Positions 6,412 through 12,152 of a stretch of DNA of 12,152 bases are shown one piece after another. The translations under genes were made by a program, and so were the position numbers. The number at the start of each line of letters is the position of its first letter. Position 1 is the first letter of the stretch. This DNA is from Erythrobacter sp. UBA2510 (GTDB lineage: Bacteria; Pseudomonadota; Alphaproteobacteria; Sphingomonadales; Sphingomonadaceae). Below the pieces are notes generated by a model that did no database searches, was not told where the DNA came from, and worked only from the letters and a program-made list of their open reading frames with translations. Location: positions 376-12,527 of the forward strand of contig DDNW01000075.1 of assembly GCA_002341345.1 (NCBI GenBank), given 5' to 3'.

Positions 6412-8759
6412 AATTTTCTGGAATAGCGCAAGGTCAGACCCCGGTCGTCGGGCAGATCCTCGTAATGGCCGGGATCGCGGCGGTAGAACAGGCTCGCGCC
6501 CGCATTGCCGCCCAGAAGCGAACCGCTCCAGCGCAGCTCGCCGATCAACTCGCGGCCCGTCGGCGCCAGCGAGAGGGTCTGCACGGCATTGGTCGCGGTG
6601 AGCGTTTCGTAGTCGTAATCGACCGGCAAATTCAGCCGCAGCCCGCCACTTTCGACCCTCAATGGCTGGGCCAGCCGGAAGGCCAGCGCGTCATCGGCGG
6701 CGAACACTCCCCTGCGTTCCAGATCGAGCGACCAGGCGCGACTGTGCAATCGCGAACCGGTCGCCACCAGTCCGCCCGACCGCGCGTTTGTCCGTCCTTC
6801 GACCAGTGAACCGCCAAGCCGCCAGCCGGGCGCAAAATTGATGCCCGCGGAGACATCGAGGAACAGGCTGTCCGCGCCGCCCATGCCGAACGCCCGGTTA
6901 AACCGCCCGCCCAGTAGCGTGGCGTCCTCCTGCATGAAGGTGACGCCCACAGCGGTACTGAAAGCACCCCAAGCACGGTCGAACGCGATCGAGGTGGCGC
7001 GCATCCGCTCATCCTCGCGATAATCGCGCCAGGCGGCGGCAGTGTTGGCCTCGGCGCCGAGCACCGCGCCGCTATCTGCCGCGATGGTCACCCCGATGTC
7101 GCCAATCTCATGGCGGAGCGCGAGCGCGGCGTCAGGCTGCATGAACAGGCCCTGTGCGCTGCTGGCGGCAGGCGCAATGGCGAAAGCAGGATGCGATTGG
7201 CCCTGCAATTGCGCGACCAGCATCTCGCCGCTCTGGCCATAGGCGAAGCCGAGTGCGGTCCCCGGCGCAATCTCCAGCGCCGCGCGTGCGGCCAGCACGC
7301 GGGCGCGGGCCGCATCGCTCTCGCTCAGTTCCAGCGCGCCGACCTGTGGCATGCCGGCCCCTCGCGCGTCGATCGAAAAAGCGATGGCCGCCGTGTCCGA
7401 CCCCAGCGACAGATTGCGGCTGCGTGTCTCGACCGCACCGGCGAGGCGCGTGCGAACCGGAGCCGAGCGGAGCCCGGCCCCAAGATTGACCTGAAAGGCA
7501 CGGTCATAACGGTCAGTCACGATGCTCGTCAGCAAGGCCCCGCCGACCGCGTCGCCCATGGCGGGCGAACCGCTGCCGGTATCGCTGCCCAGCACGATAG
7601 CGGTGGTGCTGCCCGCCAGCGAGGTCGGCCCGATCGGCTGGAAGGCGGCCTCGAGATCGAGGATGCCGTTGCCATAGACTACGTCCACCCCGCTCGCGCC
7701 CGCATCGCGCGCACTGTCGAACAGGATTTCGGCAATCTCGGTACCGGTCAGATTGGGGAAGGCCTGCGCCAGCAGCGCAGCCGCGCCCGCCACCTGCGGG
7801 GTGGCGAAGCTGGTGCCGGAGAACAGATATGCATAGCCATCCGCATCGACGTAAATGTCGCTGTCTTCATAGATGCAGCACAAGGTCTCCCCCCGTGCCG
7901 TGATGTAGCTGCCCGCATAGGTGCCTGCGCGGTTGCTGAAGTCGGAAATCGCGTCGTTCTCGTCGACCGATCCGACCACGATCACCCCGCCGCTGCCCGC
8001 ATCGACAAGGGAGGCGGGGAAGCCTTCCAACTCGCTGCCGCCGGCATTGCCCGCCGCGACCACCACCAGCACGCCCGCCGCCACGGCATCGGCAACGGCA
8101 TTGCGCAACTGGGTCGTGATCGAGCCATCCCCGCCGAGCGAGATGTTGATGACCTGCGCGCCGCTGGCCACAGCATAGTCGATGGAAGCGGCAATTGCGC
8201 TTTCGGAAAAGAAACAGTCATCCGCACTGGCCGGGTCGTCAGTGGTGCAAGAACCCGGCGTGTCGGCCCGGATCGCGAGCACATCGGCGCTCCACGCCAT
8301 GCCCAGAATGCCCGAATTATCGCGCGCAGCCGCCGCGACCAGAGCAACCAGTGTGCCATGGTCGTCGGTCGCATCGAGCTGGTTGCGGCTCGAATAGATG
8401 TCCTTGGAAGCCGAGGAGAGGCGGCCCGCAAATTCGCTGTTGTCGACGTCGATCCCTGAATCGACGATGGCTATGGTCACGTCCTCGCCCGACCAGCCCT
8501 TCGACCAGGCCGAAATGGCATTGTGCTGCGAGGGACCATCAGACTGACGGTATTCGGCGGTGTCGAATTGCGCGGTGGGGGTCGCGGTCGGCGTAGGTGT
8601 CGGCGAGGCCGTGCCCCCTGTGCCCGGTGTGGAATTCACGCCCCCGCTCGATCCGCCGCCGCAGGCGGCGAGCATGGCGACAGGCGCAATCGCCCAGCCC
8701 AGCAGCAAGGCGCGGCGCAAACGGCCCGATACGGGCGCGAGTGACTGAACTTCCGACAT
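6408..8759 (-). CDS. Subtilisin-like (S8) serine protease, probable lipoprotein autotransporter
   Basis: From the ATG at 8759 the product is 783 residues. An ATG at 8771 adds four residues, but its AGGA lies directly against the codon, while GGGA is 6 bases before 8759. The N terminus is a basic signal (RLRRALLLGW) with a lipobox LAAC (Cys33). A Gly/Ser and Thr-Pro linker follows to about residue 62. The S8 catalytic domain (about 80-360) has Asp100 (IAIVDSGIDVD), His134 (DDHGTLVA), the oxyanion Asn238 (VAAGNAGG) and Ser317 (FSGTSFATPQVAG), so it looks active. The remaining 400 residues are Gly/Ala-rich with alternating hydrophobic strands and finish in LRYSRKF with a terminal aromatic, as in outer-membrane barrels. 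By analogy with autotransporter subtilases such as NalP it should be displayed at, or released from, the cell surface. The substrate is unknown. It is transcribed alone, convergent with gmk and divergent from dapD. Confidence 0.9.
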   Translation of the reverse strand: MSEVQSLAPVSGRLRRALLLGWAIAPVAMLAACGGGSSGGVNSTPGTGGTASPTPTPTATPTAQFDTAEYRQSDGPSQHNAISAWSKGWSGEDVTIAIVDSGIDVDNSEFAGRLSSASKDIYSSRNQLDATDDHGTLVALVAAAARDNSGILGMAWSADVLAIRADTPGSCTTDDPASADDCFFSESAIAASIDYAVASGAQVINISLGGDGSITTQLRNAVADAVAAGVLVVVAAGNAGGSELEGFPASLVDAGSGGVIVVGSVDENDAISDFSNRAGTYAGSYITARGETLCCIYEDSDIYVDADGYAYLFSGTSFATPQVAGAAALLAQAFPNLTGTEIAEILFDSARDAGASGVDVVYGNGILDLEAAFQPIGPTSLAGSTTAIVLGSDTGSGSPAMGDAVGGALLTSIVTDRYDRAFQVNLGAGLRSAPVRTRLAGAVETRSRNLSLGSDTAAIAFSIDARGAGMPQVGALELSESDAARARVLAARAALEIAPGTALGFAYGQSGEMLVAQLQGQSHPAFAIAPAASSAQGLFMQPDAALALRHEIGDIGVTIAADSGAVLGAEANTAAAWRDYREDERMRATSIAFDRAWGAFSTAVGVTFMQEDATLLGGRFNRAFGMGGADSLFLDVSAGINFAPGWRLGGSLVEGRTNARSGGLVATGSRLHSRAWSLDLERRGVFAADDALAFRLAQPLRVESGGLRLNLPVDYDYETLTATNAVQTLSLAPTGRELIGELRWSGSLLGGNAGASLFYRRDPGHYEDLPDDRGLTLRYSRKF

Positions 8760-8914
8760 TTTCGATCCCATTCCTACACCGCCAGCATGCCCGCGATATG
8801 ACTAATTTTGCCTGAACGGGCTGCTCTGGTCCTTCCGCACCACTTGCCCAGCGCCCCCGCGCCCGCTAGCCGCGCGCCAGACACCTAAACATTCGCAAGA
8901 AGGGCACGAGGCGC

Positions 8915-9754
8915 ATGACCGACCAGCTGGAACAGAAAATCAATGAGGCTTGGGAAGCCCGCACCCAGATTACGCCCGCGAGCGGCGATGTGCGCGAGGC
9001 GGTTGAGGCGGCGCTGGCACTGATCGATGCGGGCAAGGCACGCGTGGCGCAGCCTGACGGAACGGGCGGCTGGACGGTCAACCAGTGGCTGAAGAAGGCG
9101 GTGCTGCTGTCCTTCCGTCTCAATGACAACAAGATCGTCGAAGGCGGTGCGGCAGGTGCCCCCGGCTTCGACAAGGTGCCGAGCAAGTTCACTGGCTGGG
9201 ATGAGGCACGATTCCGCGAGGCCGGTTTCCGCGTGGTGCCCGGCGCGGTCGCGCGGCAGGGCAGCTTCATCGGCAAGGGCGTGGTGCTGATGCCCAGCTT
9301 CGTCAATATCGGTGCCTATGTCGACGAGGGCACGATGGTCGATACCTGGGCGACGGTCGGCAGTTGCGCGCAGATTGGCAAGAACGTGCACATTTCGGGC
9401 GGCGCGGGAATCGGCGGCGTGCTCGAACCGCTGCAGGCCGACCCGGTGATCATCGGCGACGGCGCCTTTATCGGTGCCCGCTCCGAAGTGGCCGAAGGCG
9501 TGCGGGTGGGCGAAGGCGCGGTGCTCTCGATGGGCGTGTACCTCGGTGCCTCGACCAAGATCGTCGATCGCGCGACGGGCGAAGTGCATATGGGCGCGGT
9601 CCCGCCCTATGCCGTGGTTGTCCCCGGCTCGATGCCCGGCAAGGTCCTGCCCAATGGTACGGTCGGCCCGAGCCTTTATTGCGCGGTGATCGTCAAGACC
9701 GTCGATGCGCAGACGCGGGCAAAGACCGGGATCAACGACCTGCTGCGCGACTGA
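8915..9754 (+). CDS. dapD: DapD, tetrahydrodipicolinate N-succinyltransferase
   Basis: This 279-residue protein has the normal DapD length and architecture: a helical N-terminal domain (residues 1-100) followed by a left-handed beta-helix of hexapeptide repeats (about 105-240). Family signatures are [34 protein letters not shown] and VVPGSMPGK. It transfers succinyl from succinyl-CoA to tetrahydrodipicolinate in the succinylase branch to meso-diaminopimelate and lysine, so it is needed for peptidoglycan. An AAGAAGGG and a GAGG precede the ATG. The 143-bp gap shared with the divergent protease shows no convincing promoter, only a weak TTGCCC with TAGCCG 17 bases later near 8843-8871. No other dap gene is in the window. 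Confidence 0.97.
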   Translation: MTDQLEQKINEAWEARTQITPASGDVREAVEAALALIDAGKARVAQPDGTGGWTVNQWLKKAVLLSFRLNDNKIVEGGAAGAPGFDKVPSKFTGWDEARFREAGFRVVPGAVARQGSFIGKGVVLMPSFVNIGAYVDEGTMVDTWATVGSCAQIGKNVHISGGAGIGGVLEPLQADPVIIGDGAFIGARSEVAEGVRVGEGAVLSMGVYLGASTKIVDRATGEVHMGAVPPYAVVVPGSMPGKVLPNGTVGPSLYCAVIVKTVDAQTRAKTGINDLLRD

Positions 9755-9854
9755 GTTTTTGCGTTGCCGCGGCACTGGGACAGGTGCGGCACCGGCCCAT
9801 TCGCTCACGCGAGCTTTCCGATAGAGTAAACTTTGAGAGGTCGGGAGGGGGAGT

Positions 9855-9873
9855 GGGCTGGCGCCGCCAGCCC
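9855..9873 (+). terminator. Perfect 8-bp hairpin downstream of dapD, possible factor-dependent terminator
   Basis: GGGCTGGC (9855-9862) and GCCAGCCC (9866-9873) form a perfect stem with a 3-base loop about 100 bases after the dapD stop. No run of T follows, so it is not a classical intrinsic terminator. It lies just upstream of the putative EcfG -35 element at 9880, so it would separate dapD transcription from that promoter. Function is inferred. Confidence 0.4.
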
Positions 9874-9879
9874 GCCATC

Positions 9880-9904
9880 GGAACATTCGCGAGCGCTGTC
9901 CGTA
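9880..9904 (+). promoter_or_regulatory. Candidate EcfG (general stress response) promoter
   Basis: GGAAC (9880-9884) is followed after exactly 16 bases by CGTA (9901-9904). The known alphaproteobacterial EcfG consensus is GGAAC-N16/17-CGTT, so eight of nine positions match with allowed spacing. The predicted transcript would start near 9911, about 33 bases before the ATG of the small membrane protein gene. I found no comparable match upstream of other genes in the window. Confidence 0.6.
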
Positions 9905-9943
9905 TTTCCCATGGGTCACCAAACAGGGAAAAAAGGACAGGTC

Positions 9944-10162
9944 ATGCAACAGCAAGGTAACGAAACCCATCTCGAAACTGATGAGGCACGTGGCGGTACG
10001 ACCAAACACGGGGTCCGCTGGGTGCTGGCAATCAGCCTGCTGGCAGCGATCGTACTGCTGACCTTCACATGGATCACAGGCACGACCGTGAATGACGAAG
10101 AAAAGGGCAGCAGCGCTATCAGCGCCGAGCAGTCCGCATCCGGCGTCCAGCCCGGGAATTAG
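9944..10162 (+). CDS. Small single-helix membrane protein, probably stress-induced
   Basis: This is a 72-residue protein I do not recognise. The ATG at 9944 has a good ribosome-binding site (AAGGA 6 bases upstream). The frame is open to 9833, but that part contains the promoter-like element and is not taken as coding. Residues 1-23 are polar (Gln-rich start, then THLETDEARGG). One transmembrane helix spans about 24-46 (VRWVLAISLLAAIVLLTFTW). The C-terminal 26 residues are polar and Ser/Glu-rich. The basic residues before the helix (K21, R25) suggest N-in, C-out. It is separated from dapD by 189 bp and ends 22 bp before the convergent peptidase gene. The preceding EcfG-type promoter suggests control by the general stress response. 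Molecular function unknown. Confidence 0.8.
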   Translation: MQQQGNETHLETDEARGGTTKHGVRWVLAISLLAAIVLLTFTWITGTTVNDEEKGSSAISAEQSASGVQPGN

Positions 10163-10184
10163 AATGGCCAGCTGACGCGGGCGC

Positions 10185-11450
10185 TCAGCCCACCGGCGAT
10201 TCGATCGGCGGCTGGTCGGCGACACTCGCGGCATAGGCTTCCGCGCCGCGCATCACGCGCATCATGTTGCCGCTGGCGATCTTCTCCAGTTCGTCCTGCG
10301 TATAGCCGCGTCGCGCCAGTTCGACGAACAGTGCCGGATAGCCCGCCACATCTTCCATCCCGACCGGACCGCTCGGCATGCCGTCATAATCGCCGCCAAT
10401 GCCGATATAATCCACGCCCGCAACTTCGCGTACGTGGTCGACATGGTCGGCCATGTCGGAGACCGTCGCCTCGACCGGCGGGAACTCGAGATCCCAGGCC
10501 GCCAGCAGCGCATCGACCCGGTCTGGCTGACCGGAATAGAGCGACTTCAGCTTCGCCTCTTCCGCCGCACGCGCGGCGCTGCGCTGGCGCATCGCTTCGC
10601 TGAGATAGCCTGGCAGGCCCACGATCATCACAATCCCGCCATTTTCAGGCAGTCGCGCCAATACGGAATCGGGCACGTTGCGCGCATGGCCGTTCACGGC
10701 GCGCGCGCCCGAGTGGCTGAACATGACAGGTGCCTTCGCAACATCGAGGGCGTCCATCATCGTCGCCTCGCTGACATGGCTGAGATCGACCAGCATGCCG
10801 ATCCGGTTCATCTCGCGCACCACGTCCATGCCGAAATCGGTCAGGCCGTCATGCTCGGGCGTGTCGGTCGCGCTGTCGGCCCATGACAGCGTCGCCGAAT
10901 GGGTCAGCGTCATGTAGCGCGCGCCCATCGCATACATCTGCCGCAGCACGGCGAGGCTGGAGCCGATCGAGTGGCCACCCTCCATACCCATGAGCGAGGC
11001 GATCTTGCCCTCGTCCATCGCGGCAGCAACGTCGTCTGCGGTCAGCGCCAGCGCGAGGTCGTCAGGGTATTGGGCGATCAGCCGCTCGGTGACGTCGATC
11101 TGCTCCATCGTCGCCTGCACCGCCTCGGGCTCGGGCATCGAGGCAGGCACGTAAACCGACCAGAACTGCGCCCCGACCATGCCAGTGCGAAGGCGCGGCA
11201 GGTCGGTGTGCATGGCCGAGGTTTCGCCCTCGTCCCCGGCCGGCTCGGCATGGGTATCGTGGAAATCGAAGCCGTCGAGCACGTTCGCGCGCCGCCCGCG
11301 CAGCTGCCATGGAACATCGTTATGCCCATCCCAGACCGGCGCCGCCTTCAGCGCGGCCTCGGCCACTTCCTCAGGCGTGGATTGCGCCTGAGCCGGGGCG
11401 GCGAGCAACGTGGAGGCGAGCAGAAGGCTGAGCTTGAACGCGGTTTTCAT
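10185..11450 (-). CDS. Secreted M19 family dipeptidase (membrane/renal dipeptidase type)
   Basis: From the ATG at 11450 the product is 421 residues. An AGGGA 7 bases upstream supports this start; the frame is open to 11543 but that part has no signal-peptide logic. Residues 1-22 form a Sec signal peptide (MKTAFKLSLLLASTLLAAPA with AQA before the cut), so it acts in the periplasm. The binuclear zinc site of M19 is visible: His43 and Asp45 (DGHNDVPW), bridging Glu157 (MGMEGGHSIG), His224 (VDLSHVSE) and His245 (FSHSGARAV), plus the GGDYDGMPSG aspartate near the C terminus. The family cleaves dipeptides, including those with a D-residue at the C-terminal position, and some hydrolyse beta-lactams. 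Here a role in peptide or peptidoglycan-fragment scavenging is likely but not shown. Confidence 0.93.
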   Translation of the reverse strand: MKTAFKLSLLLASTLLAAPAQAQSTPEEVAEAALKAAPVWDGHNDVPWQLRGRRANVLDGFDFHDTHAEPAGDEGETSAMHTDLPRLRTGMVGAQFWSVYVPASMPEPEAVQATMEQIDVTERLIAQYPDDLALALTADDVAAAMDEGKIASLMGMEGGHSIGSSLAVLRQMYAMGARYMTLTHSATLSWADSATDTPEHDGLTDFGMDVVREMNRIGMLVDLSHVSEATMMDALDVAKAPVMFSHSGARAVNGHARNVPDSVLARLPENGGIVMIVGLPGYLSEAMRQRSAARAAEEAKLKSLYSGQPDRVDALLAAWDLEFPPVEATVSDMADHVDHVREVAGVDYIGIGGDYDGMPSGPVGMEDVAGYPALFVELARRGYTQDELEKIASGNMMRVMRGAEAYAASVADQPPIESPVG

Positions 11451-11490
11451 CGGCAATTCCCTGACTGGAACGAACAGAGGGGGGACGACC

Positions 11491-11504
11491 GGGCAGTCCT
11501 GCCC
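11491..11504. repeat. Short palindrome in the peptidase/cupin divergent gap
   Basis: GGGCAG and CTGCCC are perfect 6-base complements around a 2-base centre (TC). The palindrome lies 41 bases upstream of the peptidase ATG, where a regulator could bind. It may be chance in GC-rich DNA. Confidence 0.3.
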
Positions 11505-11530
11505 AGCCGGTTCGGATTGGAGTATGGCCG

Positions 11531-11544
11531 CTTGGCCTGCCAAG
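11531..11544. repeat. Short palindrome overlapping the putative cupin -35 box
   Basis: CTTGGC and GCCAAG are perfect 6-base complements around a 2-base centre (CT). The palindrome covers the TTGGCC proposed as the -35 element of the cupin gene, a usual position for a repressor operator. No regulator gene is nearby. Confidence 0.3.
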
Positions 11545-11559
11545 GCAAGGGGCTATGTT
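11532..11559 (+). promoter_or_regulatory. Weak candidate promoter for the cupin gene
   Basis: TTGGCC (11532-11537) and TATGTT (11554-11559) are separated by 16 bases. The predicted transcript start would be near 11566, about 25 bases before the cupin ATG, leaving room for its strong ribosome-binding site. Matches to consensus are partial. Confidence 0.35.
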
Positions 11560-11590
11560 GCGGCTGCGAAGGCAAGCAGGAGGAAAGCGG

Positions 11591-12043
11591 ATGGCGGCAA
11601 GTGCGGCAGAACTGATCGCGAGACTCGACCTTCAGCCCCACCCCGAAGGCGGCTGGTACAAGGAGACCTGGCGCGCGTCTGAGTCCGGGGGCGAGCGGGC
11701 CAAAGAACGTTCTAGTGCGACGCTCATCCACTTCCTGCTGGAGAACGGCCAGCGCTCACACTGGCACCGGGTCGATGCGACCGAGATCTGGCTCTGGCAT
11801 GCGGGTAACCCGCTGACCCTGTCGATCAGCAAGGGCGAAAGCGGCATTATCGAAGAGGTGGTGCTAGGCCCCGACCTGATGGCGGGGCAGGTCGCGCAGC
11901 ACGTCATCGCCGCAGGCGACTGGCAGGCGGCCGAGCCTGTGGCAGGCGCGCATGACTATGTGCTGGTGTCGTGCGTGGTGTCGCCGGGGTTCGAGTTTTC
12001 CGGCTTTACGCTGGCTCCGCCCGGGTGGCGGCCAGACGATTAG
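11591..12043 (+). CDS. DUF985-type cupin protein
   Basis: The start ATG at 11591 is set by a near-perfect ribosome-binding site (AGGAGG, 7 bases upstream), giving 150 residues. The N-terminal block LDLQPHPEGGWYKETWR is the hallmark of the cupin DUF985 family (relatives of yeast YML079w). The cupin metal or ligand site is at residues 57-65: His57, His59 and Glu65 in HWHRVDATE. The second motif is in the region around VSPGFEFSGF. Members are small beta-barrels of mostly unknown function; some relate in structure to sugar epimerases and germin-like proteins. No signal peptide is seen, so it is probably cytoplasmic. It is divergent from the peptidase by 140 bp and is followed by hairpins ending at the window edge. 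Confidence 0.92.
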   Translation: MAASAAELIARLDLQPHPEGGWYKETWRASESGGERAKERSSATLIHFLLENGQRSHWHRVDATEIWLWHAGNPLTLSISKGESGIIEEVVLGPDLMAGQVAQHVIAAGDWQAAEPVAGAHDYVLVSCVVSPGFEFSGFTLAPPGWRPDD

Positions 12044-12056
12044 GGTCCTGACCCTA
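12041..12056 (+). other. Hairpin overlapping the cupin stop codon
   Basis: TAGGGT (12041-12046) and ACCCTA (12051-12056) form a perfect 6-bp stem with a CCTG loop. The first three bases are the cupin TAG stop. It is too weak and lacks a T-tract to be a terminator by itself, and it sits upstream of the larger repeat at 12102. Confidence 0.4.
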
Positions 12057-12101
12057 TAGTGCGTTTCCGCTAAGCTGGAAAAAGTACGGCCCCAGCCGGC
12101 A

Positions 12102-12150
12102 CCTCCTCCCGGCCTCCTGACAGGTATTTCCTTCGGAGGCCGGGAGGAGG
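12102..12150 (+). terminator. Perfect 16-bp GC-rich inverted repeat, likely terminator or intergenic repeat
   Basis: The left arm (12102-12117, CCTCCTCCCGGCCTCC) is exactly complementary to the right arm (12135-12150), with a 17-base loop. It lies 58 bases after the cupin stop. The stem is very stable. The window ends 2 bases later, so a following T-tract cannot be judged. It could be a terminator for the cupin gene, a bidirectional terminator shared with a convergent neighbour, or a copy of a dispersed palindromic repeat. Confidence 0.65.
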
Positions 12151-12152
12151 GC

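Noticed and set aside
7110..8459. 449-codon open frame on the plus strand
   Set aside because: It is antisense to the S8 protease, whose catalytic motifs are intact in the other strand. The translation is Arg/Ala/Gly-rich with no family motif, as expected from a GC-rich shadow frame.
8575..8612. GTCGGCG-like tandem repeat in the protease gene
   Set aside because: It encodes the Thr-Pro linker after the lipobox; imperfect codon repetition in a low-complexity linker explains it, not a separate repeat element.
9764..9792. TGCCGC/GCGGCA pairing just after dapD as an intrinsic terminator
   Set aside because: The stem is only 6 bp with a 15-base loop and no T-tract after it; the T-run lies before the stem.
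9833..9943. N-terminal extension of the small membrane protein up to 9833
   Set aside because: It would cover the hairpin and the EcfG-like promoter, while the ATG at 9944 has a good ribosome-binding site.
8885..10234. 449-codon open frame on the minus strand
   Set aside because: It runs across dapD, the gap and the small membrane gene, with a His/Arg/Ala-rich composition and no recognisable domain. It conflicts with clear genes on the plus strand.
12102..12150. CRISPR or anti-SD sRNA loop
   Set aside because: There is only one repeat pair, and the CCTCCTCCC lies in the stem and not in a loop, so the known anti-SD sRNA layout is not met; kept as terminator or repeat.

Overview
This window is 12.2 kb of high-GC chromosomal DNA, almost fully coding, with the gene content of an alphaproteobacterium. 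Gene content (separate hisE, the alphaproteobacterial type of SspB, ybgC-tolQ, DapD) and one close match to the EcfG general-stress promoter suggest Sphingomonadales, perhaps an Erythrobacteraceae-like genome; this placement is inference. I see no insertion sequence, phage gene, CRISPR array, tRNA or rRNA. No gap between genes exceeds about 190 bp.

Minus strand, 1-4640. A histidine-biosynthesis operon is read right to left: hisB, hisH, hisA, a small two-helix membrane protein of unknown function, hisF, hisE, then a HIT-family protein. Genes overlap or lie within a few bases of each other, and the small membrane gene overlaps both hisA and hisF by ATGA junctions. HisB, HisH/HisF and HisA cover the central steps from ProFAR to imidazole-acetol phosphate, and HisE hydrolyses phosphoribosyl-ATP; hisG, hisD, hisI and hisC are not here. 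After a gap of about 117 bp come ybgC and the start of tolQ (cut by the window edge), the beginning of a tol-pal cell-envelope locus.

Plus strand, 4733-6411. Divergent from hisB lie sspB (ClpXP adaptor), a closely following hypothetical gene, and gmk (guanylate kinase). The gmk stop codon interlocks with that of a convergent gene in a single CTAG.

Minus strand, 6408-8759. A subtilisin-like (S8) protease has a lipobox, a Thr/Pro linker and a long C-terminal part that looks like an autotransporter barrel.

Plus strand, 8915-10162. dapD (lysine/meso-DAP synthesis) is followed by a 72-residue single-helix membrane protein preceded by the EcfG-like promoter.

Right end. A secreted M19 membrane dipeptidase (minus) is divergent from a DUF985-type cupin (plus). 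The window closes with a perfect 16-bp GC-rich inverted repeat downstream of the cupin.

Most of the window is housekeeping. The most interesting points are the small membrane protein embedded in the his operon, the putative stress-controlled small membrane protein, the apparently leaderless his promoter, the lipoprotein-type autotransporter protease, and the terminal inverted repeat.
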